NCBI GenBank assembly: GCA_948474755.1
Contig: CAOLHI010002520.1
Coordinates: 186,001-250,000, forward strand
Length of the DNA stretch: 64,000 nt
Source: Ctenosaura bakeri
Lineage: Eukaryota > Chordata > Lepidosauria > Squamata > Iguanidae
Reading direction: 5' to 3'
This document shows, piece by piece, positions 34,109 to 46,895 of the stretch (positions are counted from its first letter, which is position 1; the number at the start of each line of letters is the position of its first letter). A program made the translations under genes and the position numbers. The notes beneath the pieces are model-generated. The model made no database searches. It worked only from the letters and a program-made list of their open reading frames with translations, and was not told the origin of the DNA.

Positions 34109-34639
34109 TTATGTTTTTTTTAATTCTTCAGCTGTCATGTATATATCAATTTCATTTTATAAAGAGCAGGGGTATCGTTTGAAGAAGCATTCAGAAATGG
34201 GGGCCTGCTGGCTGAGTGAGCTAAGTCAAATGTTTTGCTTTTTTATAGAATAATGTTGATTTTGTTATTTAGAAGTCAGCTCCTGCTGCAGTGTCAACCA
34301 CTCACTGCAAGAGGTCTCTCAAGCACTGTGCTTACTGCACAAAAGACACTGAGAAATAAATAGTACTTCTGCCTGACTTTAGTTTTCTCTCCATCCTCCT
34401 CCTTGCCTTTTGTTTGCTTTGAAATTGAGGCTTCTGTTCCATTTGGAACTAAGGCTTTGTTTTTATACATCTTTACTAGAGTTGCTCCATGCTCCAGTTT
34501 GGCTTCAAATGGTCGTATATGAGCAGTACTATATTCTAGAATAATTGCTCCTTGAATGTAAGAAGCGTAGGATTGAGAAGAGAGCCATGGGTGTTCTGGA
34601 CAATCAGCTTGAAAAGTCCTATTTATTTGTTTTACTTTT
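34109..34639. other. Spacer
   Basis: No recognised gene or repeat. Confidence 0.35.
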
Positions 34640-35840
34640 AGATTGTTCTGGTTATTGTATTAATATACAATGTATTAAAATATAAAACACAAACAATGAA
34701 ATAGTGAATAGTGACAATACATAATCAAACCAAAATAAATTTCCATTAAAGATTAAAAACAGTGTAGCACATAAACCCAAAGTAAAACCATCAGTAAAAA
34801 CTGAAGAACGCTAACACCTAAAAGCTAAAAACAGTTCTCTAAAAGCACTGGAGAATTAAAAGTCTTCACCTGGTCCTCAAAATGTAGATCCCTGACAACA
34901 TTCTCTGGAGAGGCCATACAACAGATAGAATCCTGCCACTGAAAAAGGCTCTCAGTTTTATTCACCTGCCTTATTTTACTGGGCAGGCCACACTCTCTCA
35001 AGTTGAGAAGTCAAATGCAAACCCACTCTCAACAAATCTTTCCAGGAAAACCCAATGATAGGTTTGTCTTAGGGTCACCGTATATCAGAAATGACTCGAA
35101 GGCATACAACAGCAGCTCACCTCATTTGGCTAGGGCACTCAGAGGTGGGGCTAAATTTTTGGTTTGATTAGGTAGTTGTGGGAGCAGATACTGCTTCAGG
35201 TGTCCTGGCCCCAAATTGCTTAGGGCTGTTAATATAGTACTTTAAATTGTTTCCAGAAATAGACTAGCAGCCAGTGCAGATGGCAGAATACTGCAGTAAC
35301 ATGCTCATATGGTCAGTCTCAGTTAATAATTTGGCTCATTTGACTTTGTACTGACATTTCTGTGCTGTTTTCAAAGGTACGTGCAATATTCCACACAAGA
35401 GATTATTGAAATGTGAGTATCAGTTGCAAAGCTATCTCTGGTAAGGTGCAGTTGTAGTTAAATCATCCTAAAATGGTAAAATATGCTCCAAGTCACTGAG
35501 ATCACCTGTGCCTCTACTGACAGTGGTGGATATAAGAGCATCCCAAACTATAAACCTAATTCTTTTGGGTGAACACAACCCTCTCCACAATTGGTGAATG
35601 CAACTTATACAGACAGCTGAACTACCAATAAGCATGTCCATCTTGTCTAAATTGAGTCTCAGATTATTTATCTGTACTACGTGGTTCTAAACAATTTGAT
35701 ACTGCTTTATTTGTAATCTTAAGAACTCTCTGCCAGAGAGCTGTAGGTACTGCTCTGAACTGCACACTAGAGATGTATAGCAGAGCATTTTAAGTACTTC
35801 ACTAAACAGCTGTAATGTTGCAGCCTGCATGCATCCTCAG
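34640..35840 (-). repeat. Unnamed interspersed repeat family, long copy, with a SINE 3' end inserted
   Basis: The left part (TACAATGTATTAAAATATAA, then AAAACACAAACAATG) and the later TGGTCCTCAAAATG, CCAGTGCAGATGGC and AGACTAGCAGCCAGTG motifs recur in 52455-52970 and 56225-56480, all in the same orientation. At 35035-35112 a SINE tail (GGGTCACCGTATATCAGAAA ... GACTCGAAGGCATACAACAG) interrupts it. No coding frame was identified. It resembles the non-coding 3' part of a LINE, but I cannot name it. Confidence 0.5.
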
Positions 35841-35939
35841 TTTATTGGCCCTCATCAAGTCCATTTCCATATCAAAGCGGTGGTTCAGAACATCAATGTA
35901 CCACCTACATTAGATGAAAAAGAGATGTAGAACTGTGTG

Positions 35940-36117
35940 TGTGTGTGTTTTCAACTTACAGCAACCCTGTGAATTTCATAGGGTTTTCTTAGGCAAGGAA
36001 TACTGGTTTTGCCAGTTCCTTCCTCTGAAACATAGCCTATAGCACCTGGTATTGGTTGGTGGTCTCCATCCAAGTACTGTATCATCTGCCTATTGGTGAC
36101 ACCTCACCTCACATCCC
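35940..36117 (-). repeat. Sauria-like SINE relic, minus strand
   Basis: A (TG)n tract at 35933-35949 leads into TTTCAACTTACAGCAACCC, then CCTTCCTCTGAAACATAGCC, the complement of a SINE tail and body. The tRNA-like head is decayed. Confidence 0.6.
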
Positions 36118-36974
36118 CGGATAGCGTTATTCAGAAGTTTCATGTTGCTGTATCCGAACGTGGGGATAAAGTTGAACCTTTATAGATCCTATAGTGCAAC
36201 TGCCGTTAGGAAGAGTAATAATGGCCCAGCATTCCATTTGTTAATAATTTGTTCCTTTTCCAACAGTTATAATAATTTACATTATAATAGAATGTAGAGA
36301 TGTGGCAGCAATTTGCTTCTTTTTCCCCCTGAAAGACATTTTGTGGTATTTTAAGAGTCTCTAGATAAATTCCCAGGTTTTGCTTGTTTTGCAAATTTTA
36401 GCCTCCTTTCTTTTACTTTATCTGAAGACTATGATTAAAAATGTTTAAGTAAAGAAAAACGGTATAGCTAAATAGAGGTAAAAATGGATGTTGTTGTTCT
36501 TAATCCATATTAAAAAGACTTTTCACAGGAGAAGCCATGTTTTTCAGATTTCAGAGATCTACAGTATTATAAAATAGGTGCAGTCAGCTCGTGATCATGT
36601 ACTTTGTCATTAACCTACTTAGTTTTAGTTTTAGTTAATTACTTAATTACTGCTGTCTTAATTTTTCTCTGGATTGTTAGGTTTAGCATGATAGATTGGA
36701 AGGATAGAAATGTTTTAAATTAATAAAATACTATATCTTGTGATGCATATCTGATGTCATGTGGCTTTAAGCTGAACAAATTTCTCTATTCTGCCAGTTG
36801 GAAGATATAATCATAGAAACCAAATATATTGAAGCTAGGATAATAGATGCTTAGGAAATGTTCTTTGGAATCATGGCTGGTTTCAGCTCACCACTTTACC
36901 AGTTGGAATGCATACAGTCTCATTCTTGAAACCACAGTTCTTTGGCTTTCCTCTTGAGTGACATTTTGCCCAGG
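36118..36974. other. Spacer
   Basis: AT-rich, no recognised gene or repeat. Confidence 0.35.
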
Positions 36975-36976
36975 TT

Positions 36977-37032
<56 letters not shown>

Positions 37033-37034
37033 TC
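36975..37034. repeat. (TTTC)15 microsatellite
   Basis: Sixty bases of uninterrupted TTTC units, 15 copies. Likely length-polymorphic. Confidence 0.95.
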
Positions 37035-37159
37035 AAAGGCAAGAGAAACCTTCACTATATATTACCACTTTAGATTACCAGACAAGACACTAGAACTGTG
37101 TCCTCCCTCTGAAAGTGAGTACTACTAGAAGTGTGATATATAGAGCTCAGAAACCTGTG

Positions 37160-37340
37160 ATCCTCCACATGTTGTTTGTTTATTAGTTACATTTCTGGCC
37201 TGTGTTTCTTCTGATGAATTCAAGCCAATGTGCATGCTTCACCTCCTTTGCACTTTGTCTTCAAAACAACCCTGCCTAGGTCAGGAAGTGAGTGACTAGT
37301 CCAGGATCACCTAGTGAATTTCATGGCTAGGTGGAAAATA
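37160..37340 (-). repeat. MIR/CORE-like SINE relic
   Basis: CAAAACAACCCTGCCTAGGT, then GTCCAGGATCACCTAGTGAA and TTCATGGCTAGGTGG, resemble the body of an old amniote MIR-type SINE in reverse orientation. Divergence is high. Confidence 0.4.
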
Positions 37341-38199
37341 GAAAAAGTTGGGAAATGACTATAAGGGCTAAATGAGGCAGAACCATGTTGAAGAAAACAG
37401 TTTGCTTAGACATAGAAAACAATGTAAGCTCCTAGTGATGTCAGGTTAGATGAAAAATGTACTCAACATTCTAAACCATATTCCAACACATCTTGACATG
37501 TTATCTTGGAAAGATAACTGCTAAAACACTAAAATAAGATAGAAAGAACAAGTGTGACACACACAGTTTGGAAGCAGTGCTTGCTCCTTGTTGGTGAGTT
37601 TGTATTATTGTAATAGCCTTTTTTCCCCTTTTTTTGTTGCTCAGTTGCTGTCACTGCTTGTTTGTAAGAATTCTATATGAAGTTTGTTTAATTGCTTGCT
37701 CAGCATGGATTGTGGGTTACCGTGTCAGAATCTACTAGGCACTGTGTTGTTAAATAAAATTATGAGTTCAAGTTAGTATCAGACTCAATTCATGGAACTT
37801 AACCCTTTGATAGCCCCAGGACTTGATGGAAGCTCAGTGACATCTGGAGTGCCTTGGGATCTCCATCCCAGGTTTAACTATGACATTTAAAGGAAACTAC
37901 AGGAGCATTTTTTTTCTTTCTAACATAACCCCCTGAAGCAATTCAGTGCAATTCACACTGGGTTTCCAAACTGCAGAACATGGAACCAGGATCTGCCATT
38001 AGATTCTGAGTGTTCACGTTTGTATTGTATATTCTAGAACTGTGTCCTTCCTTCTTTGTGAGATAAAATAGAATAGTTCCCTTCCTTTCAGAGCATATAA
38101 TTACATCCAAGTTTAATAAAATTGTAAGAAATGTGAGACAGTTCTTAAAGGTAAAGATACCCATTGTAGGCAACTCATTTAACACAAAAAAGGTTATTG
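37341..38199. other. Spacer
   Basis: No recognised gene or repeat family. Confidence 0.35.
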
Positions 38200-40395
38200 C
38201 TTTGCATTTTTATGTTATTGATACATTATTTTAAATCTTTTTATTATACACATTTACATTCACCTTCTCATTTCCCCATACCCAATACACACGTAGTACC
38301 AATGAGTAATCCAAAAGGTAGAAAAATAAATTAACATATGATATAAATTTAACACAAACCCAAAGCGCATAGTTAATGACCTTAATTTAAATTCTTTAAC
38401 ATCAGCTTTTCCTATATACACAGAGCTTAAATTTCTCCTCTCTCTCTTCTTTTGATTATCCTTTAATGCATAAACTTATTTATTCAGTTACATTCAATCT
38501 TCACTCGTACCTTTTTAACCATAAAAAAAAAGAAAAAAAAACACTCTTCCCTTATTTTCTTTTTCTTCCATACTAGTTGGTTCTACCTTAGCTTTTCCCG
38601 TCCAACAATAACTTAAAACATCACATCGACTTACTCCACTTTCTTTCTGAATATCAAATTCGCTAAATTTCCCTGTTTGTAGTCATTCCGTTCTCCTACT
38701 TACTATATTTCCCTTTTCTAAATCCCGTTATCCTTTATCAAATGTAACATTTATAATTCTATTCAAGTCCTAGTTGTTACGAACCTTTATCACGTGCTTC
38801 ACCTATTCTTTATTCCTTGTTCCTTTAATCACTCCTACTTCCTATTAGGTTCCAATATGGGGAGGATCAAATCCCATTCTTCATCTATTTTTTCTTCTGA
38901 CCTTTGTTGCAATACTGCCGTTAATTTCTCCATTTCCCTTATTTCGTATATTTTCAATAACCAATCCTCCACTACAGGGGATTCTTCTTGTTTCCATCTG
39001 CTGGCATAGCACATTCTCGCTGCAACTATCATATACGTTAATATCTTGTGGTATGATTGCTTTTTGAGTGGTCCTACACGCTTGTACATATTTAATAAAT
39101 ACACCTCTGGAAGTAATGGAAAGTTCTTTTGCATAATTTTCGTTATATTATTATGTATTAGAACCCAATTTTTTTTCGCTTTTATACAGGTCCACCAAAG
39201 ATGGAAAAGAGTTCCTTTCTGGTCGCACTTCCAACACTTATTTTTATCAGTTTTACTCATTTTTGCAATTTGCACTGGCGTGTAGTACCACCTATAAAAG
39301 ATCTTAAAGTAATTTTCTTTTAAAGCTGTGCTCTTCAATGTTTTATTTATTAAGGACCAAGATCTTTCCCAACACTCCAATTGTATCGGCCTCCCTATGT
39401 TCTGGGCCCATCTTAACATATTCTCTTTTACTATTTCTTCCTCAAGTTCTAAGTTCAAGAAAATTTTATATAGCTTTGCTATAAGGTGTTCCACTCCTGG
39501 TTTAAACAGTTTATCTAACTCGTTTTCTTTACTTTCTATCCCAACTGTTTTTTGGTCCAATTTATATTTTTCCGATATCTGTCTTTGCAATAACTAATGT
39601 GTAGAAAGCCCATACTCTACCAATTCTTCTCTTGTTTTTAGTTGAAGTTTACCCCCTTGTACCTTCACTATGTCCTTGTATAAAATCCATCTATTTATCT
39701 GTGGCTTCTCTCTTCTATAAAAGGCCTTGTGAGGAGATATCCACAATGGGAATCTCCTGTATACCTTCTTCTTATAAAGCAACCATACTCTAAGAATTGA
39801 CTTCCTAATAAAATGGTTATTGAAATCTCTGTTAATTCAGGCCTTCTCGTACCACAGATAAGAGTGCCAGCCGAAGGGCAAATCTGCACCTTCCAAAGTT
39901 AACAGTCTCTCATCATCCAGTCTAATCCAAGTGGTCGCCCAATCCATACAGCATGCGTGATAATATAACTTCAACTCTGGTGTTCCTAAACCTCCTCTTT
40001 CTTTAGCGTCTATTAATCCGCACCACTTAATTCGGGGTTTTCTACCGTTCCATATAAATTTCGAAAGATCACTTTTCCATTGTTTGAAAACCCCATCATT
40101 TGTGATGATAGGAAGATTCTGGAATAAGAAAATCAGTCTTGGCAGGACATTCATCTTGATGGTTGCAATTCTTCCTAACAAAGATAAATCTAGGGTTGTC
40201 CACCGCCTTAAATCCTCTTTAATCAATTGCCAAACTTTCTTATAGTTGTTGTCATACAAATCGGTATTATGTTTAGTCAAATATATTCCTAAATATTTTA
40301 TTTTTTTCTCTATTTTAAATTGGGATTCCCTCTCCAGCTCACTTTCTTCCTGTTTGTTCATATTCTTAGTTAATATAGATGTTTTATCTATATTG
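38200..40395 (-). pseudogene. L1 LINE, 5'-truncated, best-preserved L1 of the window
   Basis: On the minus strand, 40361-39840 is open and encodes KIKYLGIYLTKHNTDLYDN, LSLLGRIATIKMNVLPRL, FQNLPIITNDGV and FGWHSYLWYEKA. After two frameshifts (39594-39889 overlaps) a second open part, 39590-38838, encodes the rest of ORF2 to its stop, with LKENYFKIFYRWYYTP, the zinc-knuckle-like CWKCDQKGTLFHLWWTC, and a C-terminus ending EEWDLILPILE. A 3' UTR of about 600 bases, pyrimidine-rich on the plus strand, extends to about 38200. The endonuclease and RT catalytic domains are absent. The frame is only lightly damaged, so insertion was relatively recent. Confidence 0.95.
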
Positions 40396-41518
40396 CATTA
40401 TCTTGCATTATTAAGACTTTGGAAGATCCAGTCTTTGAATATTGGACACAGCTGAACTGCTGTCAGTCCATTAAAATGCTACCTTTGTTAAAAGGATGCA
40501 TTAATTTAATTTCAATTAAATATTCTCTGCATTGTTCAGATGTATTTATTAGATCTTTTTGGTATAAGAGGGAGGAAGATGATTTCTGCAAGAAAATCTT
40601 GTAGTGTGGTTGTGAATTTTGTGCCAGACTTACTCTGAGTTCTGTTCAATAAACTAAAGCTAAGAGGCTGCTGGTGGTGCATACAGAGAACAAACCATGA
40701 TGCCAAAGAGAATAGCATAATTATGGTGAGATGCAAAAAAGAGCGTAAATGATTAATATAGTTGTGTCTTGCTGTGCTGGATCTGCTGTGTTATTACAGA
40801 TTTCAAGGAGATAGCTGTGTTAGTCTGTTTCAGCATCTTAACAAAAGAGGGCAGGGAGAATGACTATAGTAGCACCTTTAAAGCCACATTAGTCTATTTC
40901 AATATAGAAACAGATGAAGAGGTAATCTGGCCTGTAAGAATCTTCTTTCCCTTGCCTTCCTTTTTATTATTGCAGAGACACGCATGCTGATACTTGAACT
41001 TATCTCAGATAGTATCAGGAGGGGATGAGGAATATTGTTTGGGAGATAGAACCTGAAAGGGATATCTGATGAAGACAAATATATGAGAAACATCATGCAG
41101 TGAGGAGCAGGAAAGTATCTTAAACCATGTTTCTCATCTTGACAACAAAAATGAGTCTTGTTCGTGTTTTGCTAAAGAAAAAAAATAGAGAAACTTTTCG
41201 AAGTTCTTCTACCATTAGCTTTCATTGATTTTTTTTTCTCAGAAAATTATATTTGCTTTTTTTTTTCTTTTTAAAGAAAGGAGGAACCTGTAAATTTAAA
41301 CAAGTGAGGTTAGGTATACTAGAACAGTTAACTGTAGTTATTAGCATTTGATTTTTCATTTTGATTTCAACTGAAGTGGCAAGTTCTCAAGAACACAACT
41401 TAACTTTATTTCTTCTGTCTTAAGTGCCTGTCACAGTATATCAAAATGTGTATGTGATATATTAATTCAAAGGGAGAATAAGGGAAGTACATAGTTTGCT
41501 TTATTTTAATATGATTTT
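40396..41518. other. Spacer with an unnamed repeat at 40800-41100
   Basis: At 40800-41100 GTGTTAGTCTGTTTCAGCA and TAGCACCTTTAAAGCCAC match the outer part of the repeat cluster at 8420-9060, minus orientation. No gene recognised elsewhere. Confidence 0.45.
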
Positions 41519-42390
41519 ATACTGGGTTAAAAGAAACTGAGCTAGGAAGCTGGTGTAAAAAGGATATGATCGTACTAGGAGCTGAACGAAAATATTCTAG
41601 GATGAACAAAATGTTTATTGATCTCTAAAGTAAAATCGGAAAGAATAGGAACAAACTCTGGGAGTTTCTGGTCAATTTAGGCAGTGTAGATGCATTTATT
41701 TTAACCTAGTATAAAATCAGACTCATCATAACACTACGTTTCCATGGTAGTGGGATTGCATGTTCCTGTGAAGCAAAAGGCTATGCTGATGATAGCAGTG
41801 CTACTAATAGAGTCTCCCATGTTAGACAGGGTTTGGCTGAAGAGCTAGACTAAATGTACCAAACAGCTACTGGGCAGTACCACTAATGGGATGTGTGTGT
41901 GTGTGACACTGGCAGAGGATCTCTCAAAAACAACAGTGGTACCATAGCTAACAATTGTTTGTACTGCATAGAAGGCAGCAGGGTAAACCCCCTTTGAATG
42001 TTTTTACAATGAAAAATCTATGGTAAGACCATGAAAAATGAGAGAAGAGATAGGACCAGAAGCTCACAGTACCAGGTTGCAAGGCACTCAATAAGCTACT
42101 GGGGTACAGCAGAGAACAGCTATGAGTTGTGCTATGGCTAGTGATGCAATTGGACTAAAACCAAAAGAATATTCATTTGCTGATGTGCTCAGAGGTGAAA
42201 GGAAAGTCCAAAGCTTCACAACACATATTACAGGAATATGGAACATGAGAAGCATGAATCAAGAAAGCTAGACATAGTAAAACAGGAAATGAAAGGTATA
42301 AACATTGCAGTACCTTGGGTGAGTGAACTGAAGTGGACAGGAATGGGACATTACACAGCATTTTACCCAGGAAATGAAAATCTGAGGCCC
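41519..42390 (+). pseudogene. BovB/RTE LINE 5' part: leader and start of endonuclease
   Basis: The leader (41519-42170) contains GGTAGTGGGATTGCATGTTC and GCTATGGCTAGTGATGCAA, shared with 31500-31770. Coding begins around 42170: NMRSMNQES-like residues, KQEMKGINIAVPWVSELKW and TGMGHYTAF match the start of the BovB endonuclease (family text ISELKWTGMG). The match stops near 42390, replaced by unrelated GC-richer DNA, so the rest of the element is missing. Confidence 0.85.
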
Positions 42391-43265
42391 TTACCACACC
42401 ATGGCGCCATCCTGCCTGGGGATGCATTGCTACTGGTCCGTGATGCATGCCATCACACAACGTTGTTGTGGTCCTGCTGCTGTCACATCCCCGGCCATCG
42501 TGATACTGCCATAAACTACTTTTGCTGCTAGCTCAGTATTTCAGCTAGCAGCAGAAGGGGAAGCCTGGACAATGCTGTGGTTGTACCTGAGGTAATTCAT
42601 GCTGCCTGGAACTTTGGAATAGTGCTTTGCTGGAGCAACACTGTTCAGTTTCTTTTAAAGGGATTCTATATAAGTTACTGTGGTGCAGCCCTTATTTTGA
42701 GTGTTGGTGGAGTCTAGTAAGGATGGTCATAGACAACATTTTGTTGGAGAAAAATTGGGCACAACTTTATTCACTCAGCTGCAAAGACTTGGAGTAGAAT
42801 GAGATCAGATGACCTACGGGCACCAATCTGAAACTCTCCACCTCCAAGACTTCTTACTGGGGATAACCATAGGATGCCCCATGTAAGATCCCACATAGGC
42901 ATAAAACACTCTTTGGTCCCCCTGTTACTGCCTGGAATACATCAGCCCCTCCCCAGTCCCTTAAAGAGATCCTTCAGAAGGATGCAAACAGAAAGAGTCA
43001 GCTTTCTCAAAATGGGATCCGACCCCATGCCCAACTGCTCAAAGCATGCAAAGTGTGCAAGGAGAAGCATGCACAGAAACAACTGTTAATTACAAATGTA
43101 GCCAAATAAAACATAGCTGAATATGAAGACAGGGCAAAAAGAACCTGAAAGACTGTAAGAAGATGGGGAGGGGCGGTTACAATGCACACTGTGTGGGTCA
43201 GATAGCTCAAGGTGGTCAGAGTCAGAAAAGACTCGGTATAAATCTTTTAGAGATGGGGGCTCTCA
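42391..43265. other. GC-richer unassigned segment with a hairpin
   Basis: A 14-base inverted repeat with one mismatch (TTTTGCTGCTAGCT at 42520-42533, AGCTAGCAGCAGAA at 42543-42556) encloses a 9-base loop. The surrounding 42390-42660 is GC-richer than its flanks and may be a further repeat. 42660-43265 is unassigned. Confidence 0.45.
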
Positions 43266-43269
43266 GATA

Positions 43270-44890
43270 GCCATGCTCTGGTTTGCAGACATTATAAGGA
43301 AGGGGAACAGACAACATCTCTATAAAGGCCTATCTATCCCATCAAGGATGGTTGAGATCATACAAACTAATGGAAGAAGCCACCAACCTTTTGAAGTGGA
43401 TGGAGAGGCATGTCAGGACTCTCTTAGCAGTTCACTTGACGGGAACTCTAAATTTGGAGATAGATTATCTGAGCAGAAATTACATCCATCCGGGAGAATG
43501 GAGCTTAAATCAAGAAATATTTGACAGTTTGCAAAGAAGATTTGTTGGATTTTCAGTGGATCTATTTGCTTCACAAGTTGCCAAGATATTTTTCAATAGA
43601 TGAAAACTCAAATTCAGAGAGTCACAATGCTTTAAGACTAGACTGGCCAGAGGACCTGCATTACCTGTTTTCTCCATTGCCAATAGTGCAAAAAGTCCTG
43701 TGAAAAATTAGATTACAGAGAGCAGAGGTGGTACTGATAGCATCACATTGGCCCAGAAGATCTTGGTTTCTTCTACTGCTGGACATCTCCGTTGAGAGTC
43801 CATATCATCTGCCAATCAAGTAGGATTTGCTGGTGCAAGGACCAATCTATCATGTGAATCTGCAATGGCTAAATTTGACTGCATGGAGGTAGAGCAGCAC
43901 TTTCTTAAGGAAAAAGAATTTGAGGACTCATAATTAGTATAATTCAAGCTTCCAGGTGAGATTCAACACAAAAGATATATGAAATACTTTTGAAGGTCTT
44001 CAAGCAGTGGTGTGTGAGGAACTTGTTAACAGTTGACAACGTACAAGTCTCAGAGGTATTATCATTTTTACAGAGTGGTATAGAGAAGGACTTGCACCCT
44101 AAAACATAGAAGAGACAGGTAGCTGCATTATCTTTGGTAAAGGGGAAGCCATTGTCAGCAGATGTCCATCTGAAGTGTTTTCTGAGAGGAGCAAGTTTGC
44201 AAGCTCAGTCAACATTACATTGGTTTCTAACTTGGGACTTGAATCTAGCATTGAACTGTTTGACAGTGTTACTGTTTGAGCCACTGAAAAAAGCATCACT
44301 AAATTTATTTACCTTCAAAGTGGTGTTCCTATAGCCATAAGTTTAGCAAGAAGCGTTTTAGAGATTGCAGTTTTATTGGGGAACCCAAATCTATGTAGAT
44401 TTGAGAAAGATTGTTTGATCTTCATTGGATCTTTTATTTAGACTGAAGCGTATGGCAAATTTTCTGGTGTTGCCAACCATGACACTTTCAACCTTTTGCC
44501 CTAATCCTCTGCACCCAACAGAGAAAAGGTGGCATTCATTGGATAAGTGTAGAGCTGTTAAGGTATATGTAAGTAGGACTAAAAGAATCGGGAACACAGC
44601 AGTGTTGTTTGTATCATTTAACCCAAGAACAACGGTGTTTCAAAGTTTCAAAGTCAACCATTTGCAGATGGATAAAAAGTTGTATTTACTTTTGACTATC
44701 CCAGTCTTCCCAGACCGCAGAGTGTGGGCTCATTCCATTTGATCAATGGTGTTGATGACAGACTTTGAGTAACTTCATCACTAGAAGATGTTGGCAAAGC
44801 AGATGGGTGGAAAGAACCACCTTTATAAGATGCTGAAGTTGCATCAAGTCAAGCTGCTTTTGAAGAACATTGTTTCGGGTTTTAATGCAT
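43270..44890 (+). pseudogene. DIRS copy 2: RNase H end and tyrosine recombinase
   Basis: From about 43350 one frame reads NLLKWMERHVRTLLAVHLTG, LEIDYLSRNYIHPGEW and VDLFASQVAK, the RNase H end of DIRS pol. KDLHPKT and KRQVAALSLVKGKPLS then open the recombinase domain (from about 43960). LFTFKVVFL and ISLARSVLEI (about 44300-44365) correspond to KTVFLVVITSVRRASKI in copy 1, and KRWHSLDKCRAVKVYVSRTK and AVLFVSFNPRT follow in another frame. Stops and shifts are numerous. The HxxR box is not recognisable. Inverted repeats follow. Confidence 0.85.
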
Positions 44891-44946
44891 AAGTCAGGCA
44901 ACCACTCCCACCCTTAGTTAGTGTAGCTTGGGTATGTCCCAAAAAG

Positions 44947-45261
44947 CTGTGGATTGCTCCTTTAGCCTTGAGAAGTTGGTACTCACCGTGAAGGATCATT
45001 CCAGGAAGGCTGAAGGAGCAATCCACCGCCTCATGTGGTTGCTCAAATTAAAAATAAAAAAGTAGTAGTTAAGAGCATGTAGGGGTGGAAGTGTGCAGGC
45101 AAGTGTATCTTAACAAAACTGAGTGAGAGATGGTAGTGCAATGACATTAACAGATCAGAATGTTCATCTCCTGCCTTGTCCAGCTGGCATGAGGCGATAA
45201 ACTTGGACAATTGTGGATTGCTCCTTCAGCCTTCCTAGAATGATCCTTCATGGTGAGTTAA
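44947..45261. repeat. Inverted-repeat end of DIRS copy 2
   Basis: ACTCACCGTGAAGGATCATT with GGAAGGCTGAAGGAGCAATC (44988-45027) is the near-exact complement of GTGGATTGCTCCTTCAGCC with ATGATCCTTCATGGTGAGTT (45216-45261). A third partial copy, TGTGGATTGCTCCTTTAGCC, lies at 44950-44970. Spacing between the main arms is about 190 bases, as in copy 1, but the sequence is unrelated to copy 1, so this is a different DIRS family. Confidence 0.8.
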
Positions 45262-46639
45262 TTAATGACTGATTTTCTGTCTTTGAACAGCAGACACTTC
45301 ACCCCAAAAGCATCAGGAATTATTTAGAAGTATCCTGAATCAACCCAACTGCAATTTGTCTATAATAGAGGAGTTGCTCATAGAAGAATGCTTTTTCTTC
45401 ACCAACTGTTAATTATCTATGAGAAGGACATTTCAGTAATCTTCTTAGGCTTTTGAAAGATATCAGGCTTGTTCCTCTGCACCTTGCAGTTTGAATAGAG
45501 CACCTGAGATTACAAAGGCATGCTTAAAATGTATGGTATGGATTATATATAACTCAGTTGTGCTATGTTAATGAAGAGCTTCTTTCAGCTAGCTGCAAGT
45601 ATACTCTTTATTTATGATGATGACTTTAAAAATAAAATGTGGGAGCAGAATGGTGTTATTATTTTTCTTCTTTCCTCTTTGCAAAATATTTAGATCAACA
45701 TGGAGTCAAAGGAGTGTATGGATTGTAAGAATATTTATATTTAAGTTGAAAGTCTGTCTGAAAAAAATATTCTTCATTTTCTTTGATTGCTTCTGTAATT
45801 GCTCTGCAATGATATGGATGTAACTTTTTTATGACTCATCTCAATTCTTAATTCCCCTATGTATAACTTGTTGGAAAATATTATTGTTCCTAGAAAGTAA
45901 TGCCATGCCTATGGAATGTTAATTGGAAGGAAGTGGATAACAAAGTCCACCTTCTTCCACCCCCTCTTTTTAATTAGCAAATTGAATTTATTTCACCATT
46001 GAATTATTTCTTGTCTTCTGCAATGGACAGTAACACTACCTACCACTGGGATTTGCTACTACTTTTTAAGTATTTTTTAAAAAACAGTCTCATTGAAGTA
46101 GCTCAGAATGGAAGGGCAAAATGAGGCAGAGAAGCTGCACTATTGGCACTCCCACTTTCTTGTGCAGGGAAAGGTTTTATGAATTTTAATATTTTTTTAT
46201 GCACTTTGATTCTTGAATGGTCACAGGAATAACCCTCTTGTGATTTGTCCACTGTAAGCAAGGCTTGCAAAAGTTGTCCTGTTAGGACCATGGGGCAGGG
46301 ACCATTGTTCAGAAGCAGAATACATACATTATGGATAGATGATCCAAGATTTGGTTCCTGGCATTGCCAGTTAAAATGATCATGCATCAGATGATATGAT
46401 CTGAAAAGCCAAGGCAGGCATACTAATTAGATAATAAATTTGAAAGGGTGCCAAGCAGCCTCATGTACAGTCAGTTGTAAGGAAGTAGAAGAGAAATGTG
46501 TGAATGTCAAATGTTTTGTAGGCTTGGTGTCTTACAGTCCGAGATGGTGACTTTGTTGATGACAAAGTGTGGCCGTGTTTCCTTTTCTCTTATATCAAGT
46601 GATTTCACAGTAAACAGTTTTATAAAAGCTGCCTCTTCC
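45262..46639. other. Spacer
   Basis: No recognised gene. A minus-strand frame of 94 codons at 46387-46103 shows no family resemblance and is probably chance. Confidence 0.4.
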
Positions 46640-46895
46640 TTCAATTTTTCATCCAGTTGATTTCAACTTATGGTGACCCTATGAATAAAAGACCACCAAG
46701 ACTGACCTGCTCAGATCTTGCAGATTCAGGGTTGTGGCTTCCTTGATTGACTCAATCTACTGGTAGAGTGCTCTTCCTCTTTTTTTCTACTGCCTTCCAT
46801 TTTACCAAGGATCATCATCTTTTTCAAAGAATCACATTGTCTCGTGACATGTCCAAAGTACAATAGCCTCAGTTACTCTTTCTGGTAAGTAAAGA
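46640..46895 (-). pseudogene. BovB/RTE LINE 3' end, minus strand
   Basis: On the minus strand, GHVTRQCDSLKKMMILGKM, then a shifted RKKR..STLPVD, and EATTLNLQDLSR-like codons match the last coding part of BovB (compare KKIMLGKIGG and SIKEAT at 33.9 kb). The sequence ends in a SINE-like tail, GGGTCACCATAAGTTGAAAT, near 46665. Confidence 0.8.
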
